Positions 34,517 to 43,076 of a stretch of DNA of 43,076 nucleotides are shown in pieces. The stretch's first letter is position 1; each line of letters opens with the position of its first letter. Source of the DNA: Streptococcus mitis. Lineage in GTDB: Bacteria > Bacillota > Bacilli > Lactobacillales > Streptococcaceae. Below the pieces are notes generated by a model. It had not been told where the DNA came from and did not search any database. It saw only the letters and a list, made by a program, of their open reading frames with translations. The position numbers and the translations under genes were made by a program. The stretch covers positions 1 through 43,076 of the forward strand of contig NZ_WIJK01000020.1 of assembly GCF_009496285.1 (NCBI RefSeq). Reading direction: 5' to 3'.

Positions 34517-35680
34517 ATGTTAGATTTGGAGAAATATAGTGTGACCATGTGGGAAGAGGACAAGATTCTCTCTTTCCGTCAAAAATTATTAGCCTGGTAT
34601 GACGAAAATAAGCGGGATTTACCATGGAGACGGAGTAAGAATCCTTACTATATCTGGGTATCTGAAATTATGTTGCAGCAGACTCGAGTTGATACCGTCA
34701 TTCCCTATTATGAACGTTTTTTAGACTGGTTTCCGACCGTCGAAAGCTTAGCAAATGCTCCTGAGGAGCGCTTATTAAAAGCCTGGGAAGGACTTGGCTA
34801 TTATTCTCGTGTTCGCAACATGCAAACAGCCGCTCAACAGATTATGAATGAATTTGAAGGCAATTTCCCGTCAACTTATGAAGGTATTGCAAGCTTAAAA
34901 GGGATTGGTCCTTATACAGCTGGTGCAATTTCTAGTATTGCCTTTAACCTTCCGCAGCCTGCAGTTGATGGGAATGTCATGCGTGTTTTGGCACGTTTAT
35001 TTGAAGTCAATCATGATATTGGAAATCCTAGCAATCGCAAGATTTTTCAAGCGATGATGGAAGTTCTGATAGATCCTGATCGTCCAGGTGATTTCAATCA
35101 GGCTTTGATGGATTTAGGTTCAGATATTGAGGCTCCTGTCAATCCAAGACCGGAGGAGAGTCCTGTTAAGGACTTCAGTGCTGCTTATCAACATGGAACC
35201 ATGGCTCACTATCCTATCAAGGCTCCAAAGAAAAAGCCAATTCCTATTTTTCTAAAGGCTCTTGTAGTGCAAAATAGTCAGGGGAAGTTTCTATTGGAAA
35301 AGAATGAGAGTGAAAAACTCTTGGCTGGCTTTTGGCATTTTCCCTTGATTGAAGTTGATGAATTCTCAGACCAAACTCAAGACCTGGACCTTTTCAGTCA
35401 AGTTGCTGAACCAATTATAGAACTGGGACCTTCTCCACAGGAGAGTTTTGAACAGGACTATGATCTTGAAGTTGATTGGCAAGATCTACGTTTTGAAGAG
35501 GTCAAGCACATTTTCAGCCATCGTAAATGGCATATCCAGATAATTGCAGGCCGAGTTACTGAGACACAAGAATATACAGATAGGGAAGTCCTCTGGTTAA
35601 GTCCAGAAGAATTTAGCAATTATCCTCTAGCTAAACCTCAGCAAAAGATCTGGCAAGCCTACTTGAAAAGAAGCTGCTAG
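34517..35680 (+). CDS. mutY: Adenine DNA glycosylase MutY lacking the 4Fe-4S cluster
   Basis: 387 aa. The HhH-GPD domain shows WVSEIMLQQTRVD with catalytic E50, the hairpin LKGIGPYTAGAI and AVDGNV with catalytic D151. The four cysteines that normally bind a 4Fe-4S cluster are absent; the region reads IEAPVNPRPEESP. Cluster-less MutY is known in lactic acid bacteria. A C-terminal NUDIX-like domain (about 240-385, LLAGFWHFPL and FSHRKWH) recognises 8-oxoG. The enzyme removes A opposite 8-oxoG. Monocistronic, with a RUP upstream. Confidence 0.95.
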   Translation: MLDLEKYSVTMWEEDKILSFRQKLLAWYDENKRDLPWRRSKNPYYIWVSEIMLQQTRVDTVIPYYERFLDWFPTVESLANAPEERLLKAWEGLGYYSRVRNMQTAAQQIMNEFEGNFPSTYEGIASLKGIGPYTAGAISSIAFNLPQPAVDGNVMRVLARLFEVNHDIGNPSNRKIFQAMMEVLIDPDRPGDFNQALMDLGSDIEAPVNPRPEESPVKDFSAAYQHGTMAHYPIKAPKKKPIPIFLKALVVQNSQGKFLLEKNESEKLLAGFWHFPLIEVDEFSDQTQDLDLFSQVAEPIIELGPSPQESFEQDYDLEVDWQDLRFEEVKHIFSHRKWHIQIIAGRVTETQEYTDREVLWLSPEEFSNYPLAKPQQKIWQAYLKRSC

Positions 35681-35712
35681 CATCGGTCATGCGTGTCTTC
35701 TTTACTTTTTTT

Positions 35713-35721
35713 TGGTATAAT
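35713..35721 (+). promoter_or_regulatory. Extended -10 promoter of vicRKX
   Basis: TGGTATAAT lies 23 nt before the vicR ATG, with GGAAAAAGG as ribosome site. Confidence 0.75.
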
Positions 35722-35744
35722 GAGATAAGGAAAAAGGTGACTAA

Positions 35745-36449
35745 ATGAAAAAAATACTAATTGTAGATGATGAAAAACCCATCTCAGATATTATAAAATT
35801 TAATATGACCAAGGAAGGTTATGAAGTTGTAACTGCTTTTAATGGTCGTGAAGCACTTGAACAATTTGAAGCTGAGCAACCAGATATTATTATCTTGGAT
35901 TTGATGCTTCCTGAGATTGATGGACTTGAGGTCGCAAAAACTATTCGTAAGACAAGTAGTGTTCCTATTATCATGCTTTCAGCAAAGGATAGCGAATTTG
36001 ATAAGGTTATTGGGCTTGAACTTGGAGCGGATGACTATGTGACCAAGCCGTTTTCAAATCGTGAACTACAGGCCCGTGTTAAAGCTCTTCTCCGTCGTAC
36101 AGATCTTGTCTCAGTTGATAGCCAAGAACCTGAAACGAAATTACAAAGTCTGCAGATTGGCGATTTGGAGATTTTACCAGATGCCTACGTGGCTAAGAAA
36201 TATGGTGAAGAGTTAGACCTAACCCACCGTGAATTCGAACTCTTGCATCATTTAGCTTCTCATCTTGGACAAGTTATTACCCGAGAACATCTTCTTGAAA
36301 CCGTTTGGGGATATGACTATTTTGGAGATGTCCGTACAGTTGATGTAACCATTAGACGTTTGCGCGAGAAGATTGAAGATACACCAAGCAGACCTGAATA
36401 CATCCTAACTCGTCGTGGTGTAGGATATTATATGAGAAATAATGATTGA
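35745..36449 (+). CDS. vicR: Response regulator VicR (WalR)
   Basis: 234 aa OmpR-family regulator. Receiver: VDDEKP acidic pocket, phospho-acceptor D52, S79 and K101. The winged-helix C-terminal domain ends [20 protein letters not shown] and RRGVGYYM. The essential regulator of cell-wall metabolism in Streptococcus, controlling genes such as pcsB. It overlaps vicK by 8 nt. Confidence 0.97.
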   Translation: MKKILIVDDEKPISDIIKFNMTKEGYEVVTAFNGREALEQFEAEQPDIIILDLMLPEIDGLEVAKTIRKTSSVPIIMLSAKDSEFDKVIGLELGADDYVTKPFSNRELQARVKALLRRTDLVSVDSQEPETKLQSLQIGDLEILPDAYVAKKYGEELDLTHREFELLHHLASHLGQVITREHLLETVWGYDYFGDVRTVDVTIRRLREKIEDTPSRPEYILTRRGVGYYMRNND

Positions 36450-37791
36450 AGTAATTAGACAAACAATTTTGACGAGCGACTTTATCTTTATCCTCATCTT
36501 AATTGGCTTTATTCTGTTAGTGTCTTTTCTCTTGCTTGAGAGTCGTCGTGATAATATTCGTTTGAGGCAGATCAATCAGAAAATAAAAGATTTGATTGAT
36601 GGTGATTATTCTCAGGTTTTGGATATGCAGGGAAGCTCAGAGATAACTAATATCACTAACAATCTCAATGATTTATCTGAAGTCATTCGTCTGACTCAAG
36701 AAAATCTGGAACAAGAGAGTAAAAGGTTGCATAGTATTCTGTCCTACATGACAGACGGAGTGCTTGCAACCAACCGTCGTGGGCAAATCATCATGATCAA
36801 TGATATGGCCAAGAGACAACTTGGAGTTGAAAGGGATGATGCTCTTAATCAAAATATCCTAGAGTTACTCAAGATTGAAGAAGAGTATGAGCTGAGAGAA
36901 CTTATTACTCAGAGTCCTGAGCTGATGATTTATTCGCAGAATCTTAATGGCGAGTATATCAGTTTGCGTGTTCGTTTTGCCTTGATTCGTAGAGAGTCTG
37001 GCTTCATCTCTGGTCTAGTAGCAGTCTTACATGATACGACTGAACAAGAAAAGGAAGAACGTGAGAGAAGGCTTTTCGTTTCGAACGTTAGTCATGAGTT
37101 GCGTACCCCTTTGACAAGTGTGAAATCCTATCTTGAGGCCTTGGACGAAGGAGCTCTTACAGAACCGGTTGCTCCAGACTTTATCAAGGTTTCTTTGGAT
37201 GAAACCAACCGTATGATGCGGATGGTGACGGATCTCTTGCATCTATCACGGATTGACAACGCAACTAGTCACTTAGATGTTGAATTGATTAACTTTACGG
37301 CCTTTATCACCTTTATCCTTAATCGTTTTGATAAAATGAAAAGTCAAGATGAGGAGAAGAAGTACGAGTTGGTGAGAGACTATCCGATTACTTCTGTTTG
37401 GATTGAGATTGATACAGATAAGATGACCCAGGTGATTGACAATATCCTGAATAACGCTATCAAGTATTCACCAGATGGTGGAAAAATCACTGTTAACATG
37501 AAAACTACAGATGATCAGATGATTTTATCTATTTCAGATCAAGGACTTGGGATTCCTAAAGAAGATTTACCAAAGATTTTTGACCGTTTTTATAGGGTTG
37601 ATAAGGCTAGAAGTCGTGCTCAAGGAGGAACAGGACTAGGATTGGCTATCGCCAAGGAAATCATCAAGCAACATAAGGGATTTATCTGGGCTAAGAGTGA
37701 GTATGGCAAGGGATCTACCTTTACTATCGTACTTCCATACGATAATGATGCCGTGAAAGAAGAGATTTGGGAGGATGAACTAGAAGACTAG
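36442..37791 (+). CDS. vicK: Sensor histidine kinase VicK (WalK)
   Basis: 449 aa with a single N-terminal membrane helix (about 13-33) and no extracellular domain, as in streptococci. Then come HAMP, PAS (about 95-200), HisKA with [10 protein letters not shown] (H218, the residue known in pneumococcal VicK) and HATPase with [16 protein letters not shown] and [11 protein letters not shown]. It phosphorylates and dephosphorylates VicR. The stop is one base before the vicX ATG. Confidence 0.97.
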   Translation: MIEVIRQTILTSDFIFILILIGFILLVSFLLLESRRDNIRLRQINQKIKDLIDGDYSQVLDMQGSSEITNITNNLNDLSEVIRLTQENLEQESKRLHSILSYMTDGVLATNRRGQIIMINDMAKRQLGVERDDALNQNILELLKIEEEYELRELITQSPELMIYSQNLNGEYISLRVRFALIRRESGFISGLVAVLHDTTEQEKEERERRLFVSNVSHELRTPLTSVKSYLEALDEGALTEPVAPDFIKVSLDETNRMMRMVTDLLHLSRIDNATSHLDVELINFTAFITFILNRFDKMKSQDEEKKYELVRDYPITSVWIEIDTDKMTQVIDNILNNAIKYSPDGGKITVNMKTTDDQMILSISDQGLGIPKEDLPKIFDRFYRVDKARSRAQGGTGLGLAIAKEIIKQHKGFIWAKSEYGKGSTFTIVLPYDNDAVKEEIWEDELED

Positions 37792-37792
37792 A

Positions 37793-38602
37793 ATGAGTGA
37801 TATCGGTTTTAAATACAGTATTTTAGCATCGGGGTCCAGTGGAAATTCATTTTACTTGGAAACACCAAAAAAGAAAATTTTAGTAGATGCAGGACTATCT
37901 GGTAAAAAAATTACAAGCCTATTGAGTGAAATCAATCGTAAACCAGAGGATTTGGATGCTATCTTGATTACGCATGAGCATTCAGACCATATCCACGGCG
38001 TGGGCGTTCTGGCTCGTAAGTACGGCATGGATCTTTATGCTAATGAGAAGACCTGGCAGGCTATGGAAAATAGTAAGTATCTCGGTAAGATTGACTCGTC
38101 TCAAAAGCATATTTTCGAGATGGGAAAAACTAAAACCTTTGGCGACATCGATATCGAAAGTTTCGGTGTGAGTCATGATGCAGTAGCGCCCCAGTTTTAT
38201 CGTTTTATGAAGGATGACAAGAGCTTTGTCATGCTGACGGATACGGGCTATGTTAGTGACCGGATGGCTGGCATTGTCGAGAACGCAGATGGCTATCTAA
38301 TCGAGTCAAATCATGATGTGGAAATCCTGCGAGCAGGATCTTACGCATGGCGACTCAAACAACGCATCCTGTCTGACCTTGGTCACCTCTCAAACGAGGA
38401 TGGAGCAGACGCCATGATTCGTACACTAGGTAATCGTACCAAGAAGATTTACCTAGGCCATTTGTCCAAGGAAAATAATATCAAAGAGCTGGCTCACATG
38501 ACCATGGTCAATCAGTTAGCTCAAGCAGATCTGGGAGTAGGAGTAGACTTTCAAGTTTACGATACTTCACCAGATACTGCAACACCACTGACTGATCTAT
38601 AA
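37793..38602 (+). CDS. vicX: VicX (WalJ/YycJ) metallo-beta-lactamase-fold protein
   Basis: 269 aa. The metal site HEHSDH (H61, H63, D65, H66), LILASGSSGNSF-like start (SILASGSSGNSFYLETP) and DTGYVSD region match the YycJ/VicX family of metal-dependent hydrolases. Third member of the vicRKX operon; YycJ has been linked to DNA repair and the vic genes to wall control, but its substrate is not settled. Confidence 0.95.
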   Translation: MSDIGFKYSILASGSSGNSFYLETPKKKILVDAGLSGKKITSLLSEINRKPEDLDAILITHEHSDHIHGVGVLARKYGMDLYANEKTWQAMENSKYLGKIDSSQKHIFEMGKTKTFGDIDIESFGVSHDAVAPQFYRFMKDDKSFVMLTDTGYVSDRMAGIVENADGYLIESNHDVEILRAGSYAWRLKQRILSDLGHLSNEDGADAMIRTLGNRTKKIYLGHLSKENNIKELAHMTMVNQLAQADLGVGVDFQVYDTSPDTATPLTDL

Positions 38603-38628
38603 AAAAGAAGGCCTATGCCTTCTTTTTT
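38602..38628. terminator. Bidirectional terminator between vicX and bta
   Basis: AAGAAGGC and GCCTTCTT form the stem with loop CTAT, with A-runs and T-runs on both sides. Confidence 0.9.
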
Positions 38629-38638
38629 ATAGACTATT

Positions 38639-38986
38639 TTACAATCCTGCAAATTCTTTGATTTCTTGTGCTGACATTGAAGAGTCGCAACGGACATTGA
38701 TTTGTCCATCTGCAATGTGAACAAAGCCTGGTACAGTTGGGATTCCGTAGCGTGAGCGGAATGCTTGCAACTCATTGAGTTGACTTGGTTCTTCGCTATT
38801 GATGAAGTAGATGTGCGCTTTGGTTTCAGCCACCACACCAGCCAATGTACCAGCAAATTTACGGCAGTAAGGACAAGTTTTGCGTCCGATAAAGAAAGTT
38901 GCAGTTTCTTGCTTGTCAAGTGCTTCTTGAGCACGCGCTACAGTTGTAACTTCAAGATCTTTGATGTTTTCTAAAAATTGTTCCAT
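38639..38986 (-). CDS. Thioredoxin-fold protein, Bta (bacteriocin transport accessory)-like
   Basis: 115 aa. CPYCRKF puts the redox pair at C38 and C41, and GIPTVPGFVHI holds the cis-proline of thioredoxin folds. There is no signal peptide, so it is cytoplasmic. Annotated in streptococci as Bta after a bacteriocin accessory protein; no bacteriocin genes are near. It lies downstream of pgm on the same strand, as in S. pneumoniae, but a terminator separates them. Confidence 0.88.
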   Translation of the reverse strand: MEQFLENIKDLEVTTVARAQEALDKQETATFFIGRKTCPYCRKFAGTLAGVVAETKAHIYFINSEEPSQLNELQAFRSRYGIPTVPGFVHIADGQINVRCDSSMSAQEIKEFAGL

Positions 38987-39054
38987 GAGATTACCTCGCT
39001 TTCATTGATAAGTCTAGTATGCCATAAAGTTTCTAAAATTGCTTAGATTTGATA

Positions 39055-39090
39055 CGAAAAAAAGATGAGATTATTTGGTCTCATCTTTTT
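39055..39090 (-). terminator. Intrinsic terminator of pgm
   Basis: Read leftward, AAAGATGAGA and TCTCATCTTT form the stem, followed by a T-run. It starts just after the pgm stop. Confidence 0.85.
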
Positions 39091-39096
39091 AGGTCT

Positions 39097-40815
39097 TTAT
39101 TTTACAAAAGCATTGATTTCTGCTTCGATATTAGCAATCTTAGCTTGTGATTCTTCGTTGGTTTCACCTACAACTGCAATGTAGAACTTGATTTTTGGTT
39201 CTGTACCTGAAGGGCGAACAGCAATCCATGAACCGTCAGCAAGTGTGTATTTCAACACATCACTTGGAGGAGTTGTCAAGTTTGTAACAGTACCGTCAGC
39301 AGCAGTGGCAGTTTGAGCCTTGAAGTCTTCTACGACAGTGATAGCTGTTGCATCCCATTCTTTTGGAGCATTGTTACGGAATTTAGCCATAATCGCTTTG
39401 ATTTGTTCAGCACCATCGACACCTGAAAGGGTAACAGAGATTGTCTTTTCTGCGTAGTAGCCGTACTCTTTGTAGATTTCTTCGATACCGTCTGCAAGTG
39501 TCAAACCACGTGAACGGTAGTAGGCAGCAAGTTCAGCAACGACAAGAACGGCTTGGATAGCGTCTTTATCACGTACGAATGGTTTAATCAAGTAACCGAA
39601 GCTTTCTTCAAATCCCATCATGTATGTGTGATTGTGTTTTTCTTCGAATTCTTGGATTTTTTCAGCGATAAATTTGAAACCTGTCAAAACGTTGAACATA
39701 GTTGCGCCGTAGCTTTCAGCAATCTTCGTTACCAAGTCAGTTGATACGATAGATTTGCAAAGAGCCGCGTTTTCTGGAAGAGTTCCAGCGTTTTTGTGGG
39801 CTTCCAATATGTATTTAGCCATGATAGCACCGATTTGGTTACCTGAAAGGTTGAGGTAGCTACCATCTTTTTGAAGAACTTCAACACCAACACGGTCAGC
39901 ATCTGGGTCAGTTGCCACAAGAACATCTGCACCAACTTGACGACCAAGTTCTTCAGCAAGGGCAAAGGCTGCTTGGCTTTCTGGGTTTGGAGATTTTACA
40001 GTTGAGAAGTCAGGATCAGGAGTTGCTTGAGCTTCAACGACTTGAACAGAATCAAATCCTGCTTGGGCAAGAGCACGACGAGCCAACATTTCACCAGTAC
40101 CATGAAGTGGTGTGTAGACAATCTTCATGTCTTTACCAAATTCTTCAATCAAGGCTGGGTTGATGTTTACATCCTTAACTTCTTTAAGGTATTCTACGTC
40201 AACAGCTTCGCCGATGACTTCAATTAAGCCAGAAGCTTTTTCAGCTTCCACATCAGCAACTTCAACTGCAAATGGATTTTCGATTGCACGGATATAAGTA
40301 GTCAAAGCGTCCGCGTCGTGTGGAGGCATTTGTCCTCCGTCTTCACCGTAAACCTTGTAACCGTTAAATGGAGCAGGGTTATGGCTAGCTGTGACCATGA
40401 TACCTGCGAAACAGTTGAGATGACGAACTGCAAATGATAGTTCTGGAGTTGGACGGAGGCTTTCAAATACGTAAGATTTGATGCCGTGTTTAGCAAGAAC
40501 TGCCGCAGATTCAAAGGCAAACTCAGGTGAGAAGTGACGGCTATCGTAGGCAATTGCTACACCGCGTTCTTTTTCGTTTCCACCTTTTGACTCAATCAAA
40601 CGAGCCAATCCCTCAGTAGCTTGACGAACAACGTAGATGTTGATGCGATTTGTACCAGCGCCAATCAAGCCACGCATACCTGCAGTACCAAATTCAAGAT
40701 TTGTATAGAAGGCATCTTCCTTAGTTTTTTCGTCCATATTTTCCAAATCTTGACGAAGGTAGTCTGGAAGCTCCGCAAAATCAACCCATTTCTGGTAATT
40801 CTCTTGGTAAGACAT
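39097..40815 (-). CDS. pgm: Phosphoglucomutase (alpha-D-phosphohexomutase family)
   Basis: 572 aa, as expected for the streptococcal enzyme. MVTASHNPAPFNGYK has phospho-Ser S144, ATDPDADRVGV is the Mg-binding loop, GFEESFGYL recognises sugar, and RPSGTEPKIKFY binds phosphate. It interconverts glucose-1-phosphate and glucose-6-phosphate, feeding UDP-glucose, capsule and glycolipid synthesis. It has a leader with a GGAG site and its own promoter. Confidence 0.97.
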   Translation of the reverse strand: MSYQENYQKWVDFAELPDYLRQDLENMDEKTKEDAFYTNLEFGTAGMRGLIGAGTNRINIYVVRQATEGLARLIESKGGNEKERGVAIAYDSRHFSPEFAFESAAVLAKHGIKSYVFESLRPTPELSFAVRHLNCFAGIMVTASHNPAPFNGYKVYGEDGGQMPPHDADALTTYIRAIENPFAVEVADVEAEKASGLIEVIGEAVDVEYLKEVKDVNINPALIEEFGKDMKIVYTPLHGTGEMLARRALAQAGFDSVQVVEAQATPDPDFSTVKSPNPESQAAFALAEELGRQVGADVLVATDPDADRVGVEVLQKDGSYLNLSGNQIGAIMAKYILEAHKNAGTLPENAALCKSIVSTDLVTKIAESYGATMFNVLTGFKFIAEKIQEFEEKHNHTYMMGFEESFGYLIKPFVRDKDAIQAVLVVAELAAYYRSRGLTLADGIEEIYKEYGYYAEKTISVTLSGVDGAEQIKAIMAKFRNNAPKEWDATAITVVEDFKAQTATAADGTVTNLTTPPSDVLKYTLADGSWIAVRPSGTEPKIKFYIAVVGETNEESQAKIANIEAEINAFVK

Positions 40816-40853
40816 TAAAATTCTCCTTTTTGTAAATTGTTCTAACCGTTCAC

Positions 40854-40862
40854 ATTATAGCA
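40854..40862 (-). promoter_or_regulatory. Extended -10 promoter of pgm
   Basis: The minus strand reads TGCTATAAT, 38 nt before the pgm ATG. Confidence 0.75.
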
Positions 40863-40933
40863 CTTTTTAGCGTTTTAGTAAAACGGTAGCATAATTTTCA
40901 GAAAAGTAGTGACATATGCCTGTTTATCGAGTC

Positions 40934-40962
40934 TTGAATGCCTTAGGGAAACATGCTATACT
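40934..40962 (+). promoter_or_regulatory. Promoter of the ABC-F gene, 6 nt from the start codon
   Basis: TTGAAT, 17 nt and extended TGCTATACT end 6 nt before the ATG at 40969; no ribosome site lies between. Confidence 0.78.
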
Positions 40963-40968
40963 ACTTGT

Positions 40969-42870
40969 ATGATTATTTTACAAGCTAATAAAATTGAACG
41001 TTCTTTTGCTGGAGAGGTTCTTTTTGATAATATAAACCTACAAGTAGATGAAAGAGACCGCATTGCCCTCGTTGGGAAAAATGGTGCTGGAAAGTCTACT
41101 TTACTCAAGATATTGGTTGGAGAAGAGGAGCCAACCACTGGTGAAATCAATAAGAAAAAAGATATTTCCCTCTCTTATCTCGCACAGGATAGTCGCTTTG
41201 AGTCTGAAAATACAATTTACGAAGAAATGCTACATGTATTTGATGACTTGCGTTGTATTGAAAGACAACTTCGACAGATGGAGTTGGAAATGGGGGAAAA
41301 AACTGGGGTAGAATTAGACAAACTTATGTCTGACTATGATCGCCTATCAGAAAATTTCCGTCAGGCTGGAGGATTTACCTATGAAGCCGATATTCGCTCT
41401 ATTTTAAATGGATTCAAGTTTGACGAGTCCATGTGGCAGATGCGAATCGCTGAGCTTTCCGGTGGTCAAAATACCCGTCTAGCGCTAGCCAAAATGCTTC
41501 TTGAAAAGCCTAATCTCTTGGTTTTGGACGAGCCGACTAACCACCTAGATATTGAAACCATTGCCTGGTTAGAAAACTATCTAGTTAATTATAGCGGTGC
41601 TTTAATTATCGTCAGCCACGACCGTTATTTCCTTGATAAAGTAGCAACCATAACGCTCGACTTAACCAAACATTCTTTAGATAGATACGTTGGAAATTAC
41701 TCTAGTTTTGTGGAGCAAAAGGAGCAGAAGCTTGCAACTGAAGCTAAAAACTACGAAAAGCAACAGAAGGAAATTGCTGCTTTGGAAGACTTTGTCAACC
41801 GAAATCTTGTTCGAGCTTCAACGACCAAACGTGCCCAATCTCGACGCAAGCAACTGGAGAAAATGGAGCGATTGGACAAGCCTGAAGCTGGTAAAAAATC
41901 AGCTAATATGACCTTCCATTCTGATATAGTATCTGGTAATGTTGTTTTGACAGTGGAGAATGCTGCTATTGGCTATGATGGTGAAATCTTATCAGAACCC
42001 ATCAACCTTGATCTTCGTAAGATGAATGCTATTGCCATTGTTGGTCCTAACGGTATTGGTAAGTCAACCTTTATTAAATCCATTGTGGATCAGATTCCCT
42101 TTATCAAGGGTGAGAAGCGCTTTGGTGCTAATGTTGAAGTTGGCTACTATGACCAAACTCAAAGTAAGTTGACACCAAGCAATACAGTTTTAGATGAACT
42201 TTGGAATGATTTTAGATTGACGCCAGAAGTGGAAATCCGAAATCGTTTAGGCGCCTTCCTTTTTTCTGGTGACGATGTTAAGAAATCAGTTGGAATGCTG
42301 TCAGGTGGCGAGCGAGCTCGTCTGCTTCTAGCTAAACTTTCAATGGAAAACAACAACTTCTTGATTCTGGATGAGCCGACCAACCACTTGGACATTGATA
42401 GCAAGGAAGTTCTGGAAAATGCACTAATTGACTTTGATGGAACTCTTCTCTTCGTCAGCCACGACCGTTATTTTATCAACCGTGTTGCCACTCATGTGAT
42501 GGAATTATCTGAGAATGGATCAACACTTTATCTTGGTGATTATGACTATTATGTTGATAAAAAAGCAGAGCTAGCAGCTAGCCAAGCAGAAGAAGCGGTA
42601 GCTGTTGACCAAGAAAAAGAAGTTTCACCAGTTAATGACTACCAAGCTCAAAAGGAAAGTCAAAAAGAACTTCGTAAGTTAATGAGACAAATCGAAAACC
42701 TAGAGGCAGAAATCGAAGAACTGGAAACGCAAGCCCAAGCTATCTCTGAACAAATGCATACCACCAATGATGCAGATGAACTCATGCAATTGCAAGCAGA
42801 ACTGGATAAAATTAGCCATCGTCAGGAAGAAGCTATGTTGGAGTGGGAAGAATTGTCGGAGCAGGTGTAA
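40969..42870 (+). CDS. ABC-F family ATPase (ribosome-associated type)
   Basis: 633 aa from the ATG at 40969; the frame runs open to 40909 but the promoter lies in that part. Two ABC domains on one chain have Walker A GKNGAGKST and GPNGIGKST, signatures LSGGQNTRLALAK and LSGGERARLLLAK, and Walker B LVLDEPTNHLD and LILDEPTNHLD. A charged linker (about 245-310) joins them, and a C-terminal coiled coil (about 570-630) resembles Uup/YdiF-type members. There are no membrane segments. ABC-F proteins act at the ribosomal E site; some protect from antibiotics, but this one looks like a housekeeping member. The mRNA is predicted to be leaderless. Confidence 0.94.
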   Translation: MIILQANKIERSFAGEVLFDNINLQVDERDRIALVGKNGAGKSTLLKILVGEEEPTTGEINKKKDISLSYLAQDSRFESENTIYEEMLHVFDDLRCIERQLRQMELEMGEKTGVELDKLMSDYDRLSENFRQAGGFTYEADIRSILNGFKFDESMWQMRIAELSGGQNTRLALAKMLLEKPNLLVLDEPTNHLDIETIAWLENYLVNYSGALIIVSHDRYFLDKVATITLDLTKHSLDRYVGNYSSFVEQKEQKLATEAKNYEKQQKEIAALEDFVNRNLVRASTTKRAQSRRKQLEKMERLDKPEAGKKSANMTFHSDIVSGNVVLTVENAAIGYDGEILSEPINLDLRKMNAIAIVGPNGIGKSTFIKSIVDQIPFIKGEKRFGANVEVGYYDQTQSKLTPSNTVLDELWNDFRLTPEVEIRNRLGAFLFSGDDVKKSVGMLSGGERARLLLAKLSMENNNFLILDEPTNHLDIDSKEVLENALIDFDGTLLFVSHDRYFINRVATHVMELSENGSTLYLGDYDYYVDKKAELAASQAEEAVAVDQEKEVSPVNDYQAQKESQKELRKLMRQIENLEAEIEELETQAQAISEQMHTTNDADELMQLQAELDKISHRQEEAMLEWEELSEQV

Positions 42871-42883
42871 GAGGAGAAAACAG

Positions 42884-43076
42884 ATGGTAAAATTTAGACA
42901 TTTTAACAAAGAATATAAGAAAGTAGCTAATAAGACATTTTCAGACACTTATGTTTTTTTTAAAGATAATTGGAATGACTATGGTTATTACATTACATTT
43001 AATGTTTACTACTATGGAAAAGATGGTGATGAAAGGTACATAGGTAGTTATAGAATTTATGAAGCTGAAATAGAGC
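42884..43076 (+). CDS. Hypothetical protein, 3'-truncated by window edge
   Basis: The frame is open from the ATG at 42884, with GAGGAG upstream, to the window end (64 residues seen). It begins MVKFRHFNKEYKKVANKTFS and is aromatic-rich (YYITFNVYYYGKDGDE). No family is recognised and no membrane segment is seen in this part. It starts 13 nt after the ABC-F stop and probably shares its transcript. Confidence 0.65.
   Translation, partial: MVKFRHFNKEYKKVANKTFSDTYVFFKDNWNDYGYYITFNVYYYGKDGDERYIGSYRIYEAEIE

Noticed and set aside
39912..40553. Overlapping reading frames on both strands within pgm
   Set aside because: These are shadow frames of a strongly conserved gene with normal codon use.

Overview
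The window reads as a chromosomal segment of a Mitis-group Streptococcus (S. mitis/oralis/infantis type). Evidence: low GC; a tarI-tarJ-licA-licB-licC block for phosphocholine-decorated teichoic acid; vicRKX with the kinase histidine at residue 218; rocS; a preQ1-II riboswitch ahead of queT; a 107-bp RUP-type repeat; and many extended -10 (TGnTATAAT) promoters. The species cannot be fixed from sequence reading alone.

Left part (1 to about 11,100) is accessory DNA. It opens inside an adenine-specific DNA methyltransferase (NPPY motif) that heads a compact, very AT-rich operon. Next comes a 761-aa protein with two GHKL ATPase modules, MORC/Hsp90-like at the N-terminus and histidine-kinase-like at the C-terminus. 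It is followed by a stand-alone receiver-like protein and an HNH nuclease. This looks like a restriction or anti-phage system wired to a two-component-like relay, and it is the most novel item here. After it come a degraded RUP, two diverged copies of a structured non-coding repeat flanking a frameshifted GNAT acetyltransferase, several small unknown genes, an ADP-ribosylglycohydrolase and a single-chain GmrSD-type (DUF262/DUF1524) restriction protein. The tract ends at tRNA-Arg(CCG), a plausible integration boundary.

Middle part (11,100 to 21,900) is mostly core: mscL, gtrA, riboswitch-controlled queT, two small unknown genes, a tandem pair of formate/nitrite-type transporters each with its own promoter, a DUF2130 coiled-coil protein, truB, rocS, a DnaQ-like exonuclease, a membrane-anchored glycerophosphodiesterase and ybaB.

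Right part (22,000 to the end): an iron-uptake operon efeO-efeB-efeU joined by overlapping reading frames to tatC-tatA, so the Tat translocon is encoded beside its evident substrate, the Dyp-peroxidase EfeB. Then come tarI-tarJ-licA-licB-licC, a PyrR-type attenuator with pyrK-pyrDb, ribF, a RUP, mutY without iron-sulfur cysteines, vicR-vicK-vicX, a Bta-type thioredoxin-fold protein, phosphoglucomutase, an ABC-F ATPase and the start of an unknown gene cut by the window edge. Four genes (gtrA, ribF, mutY, the ABC-F gene) have an extended -10 box only 6-7 nt before the start codon and are predicted to make leaderless mRNAs.
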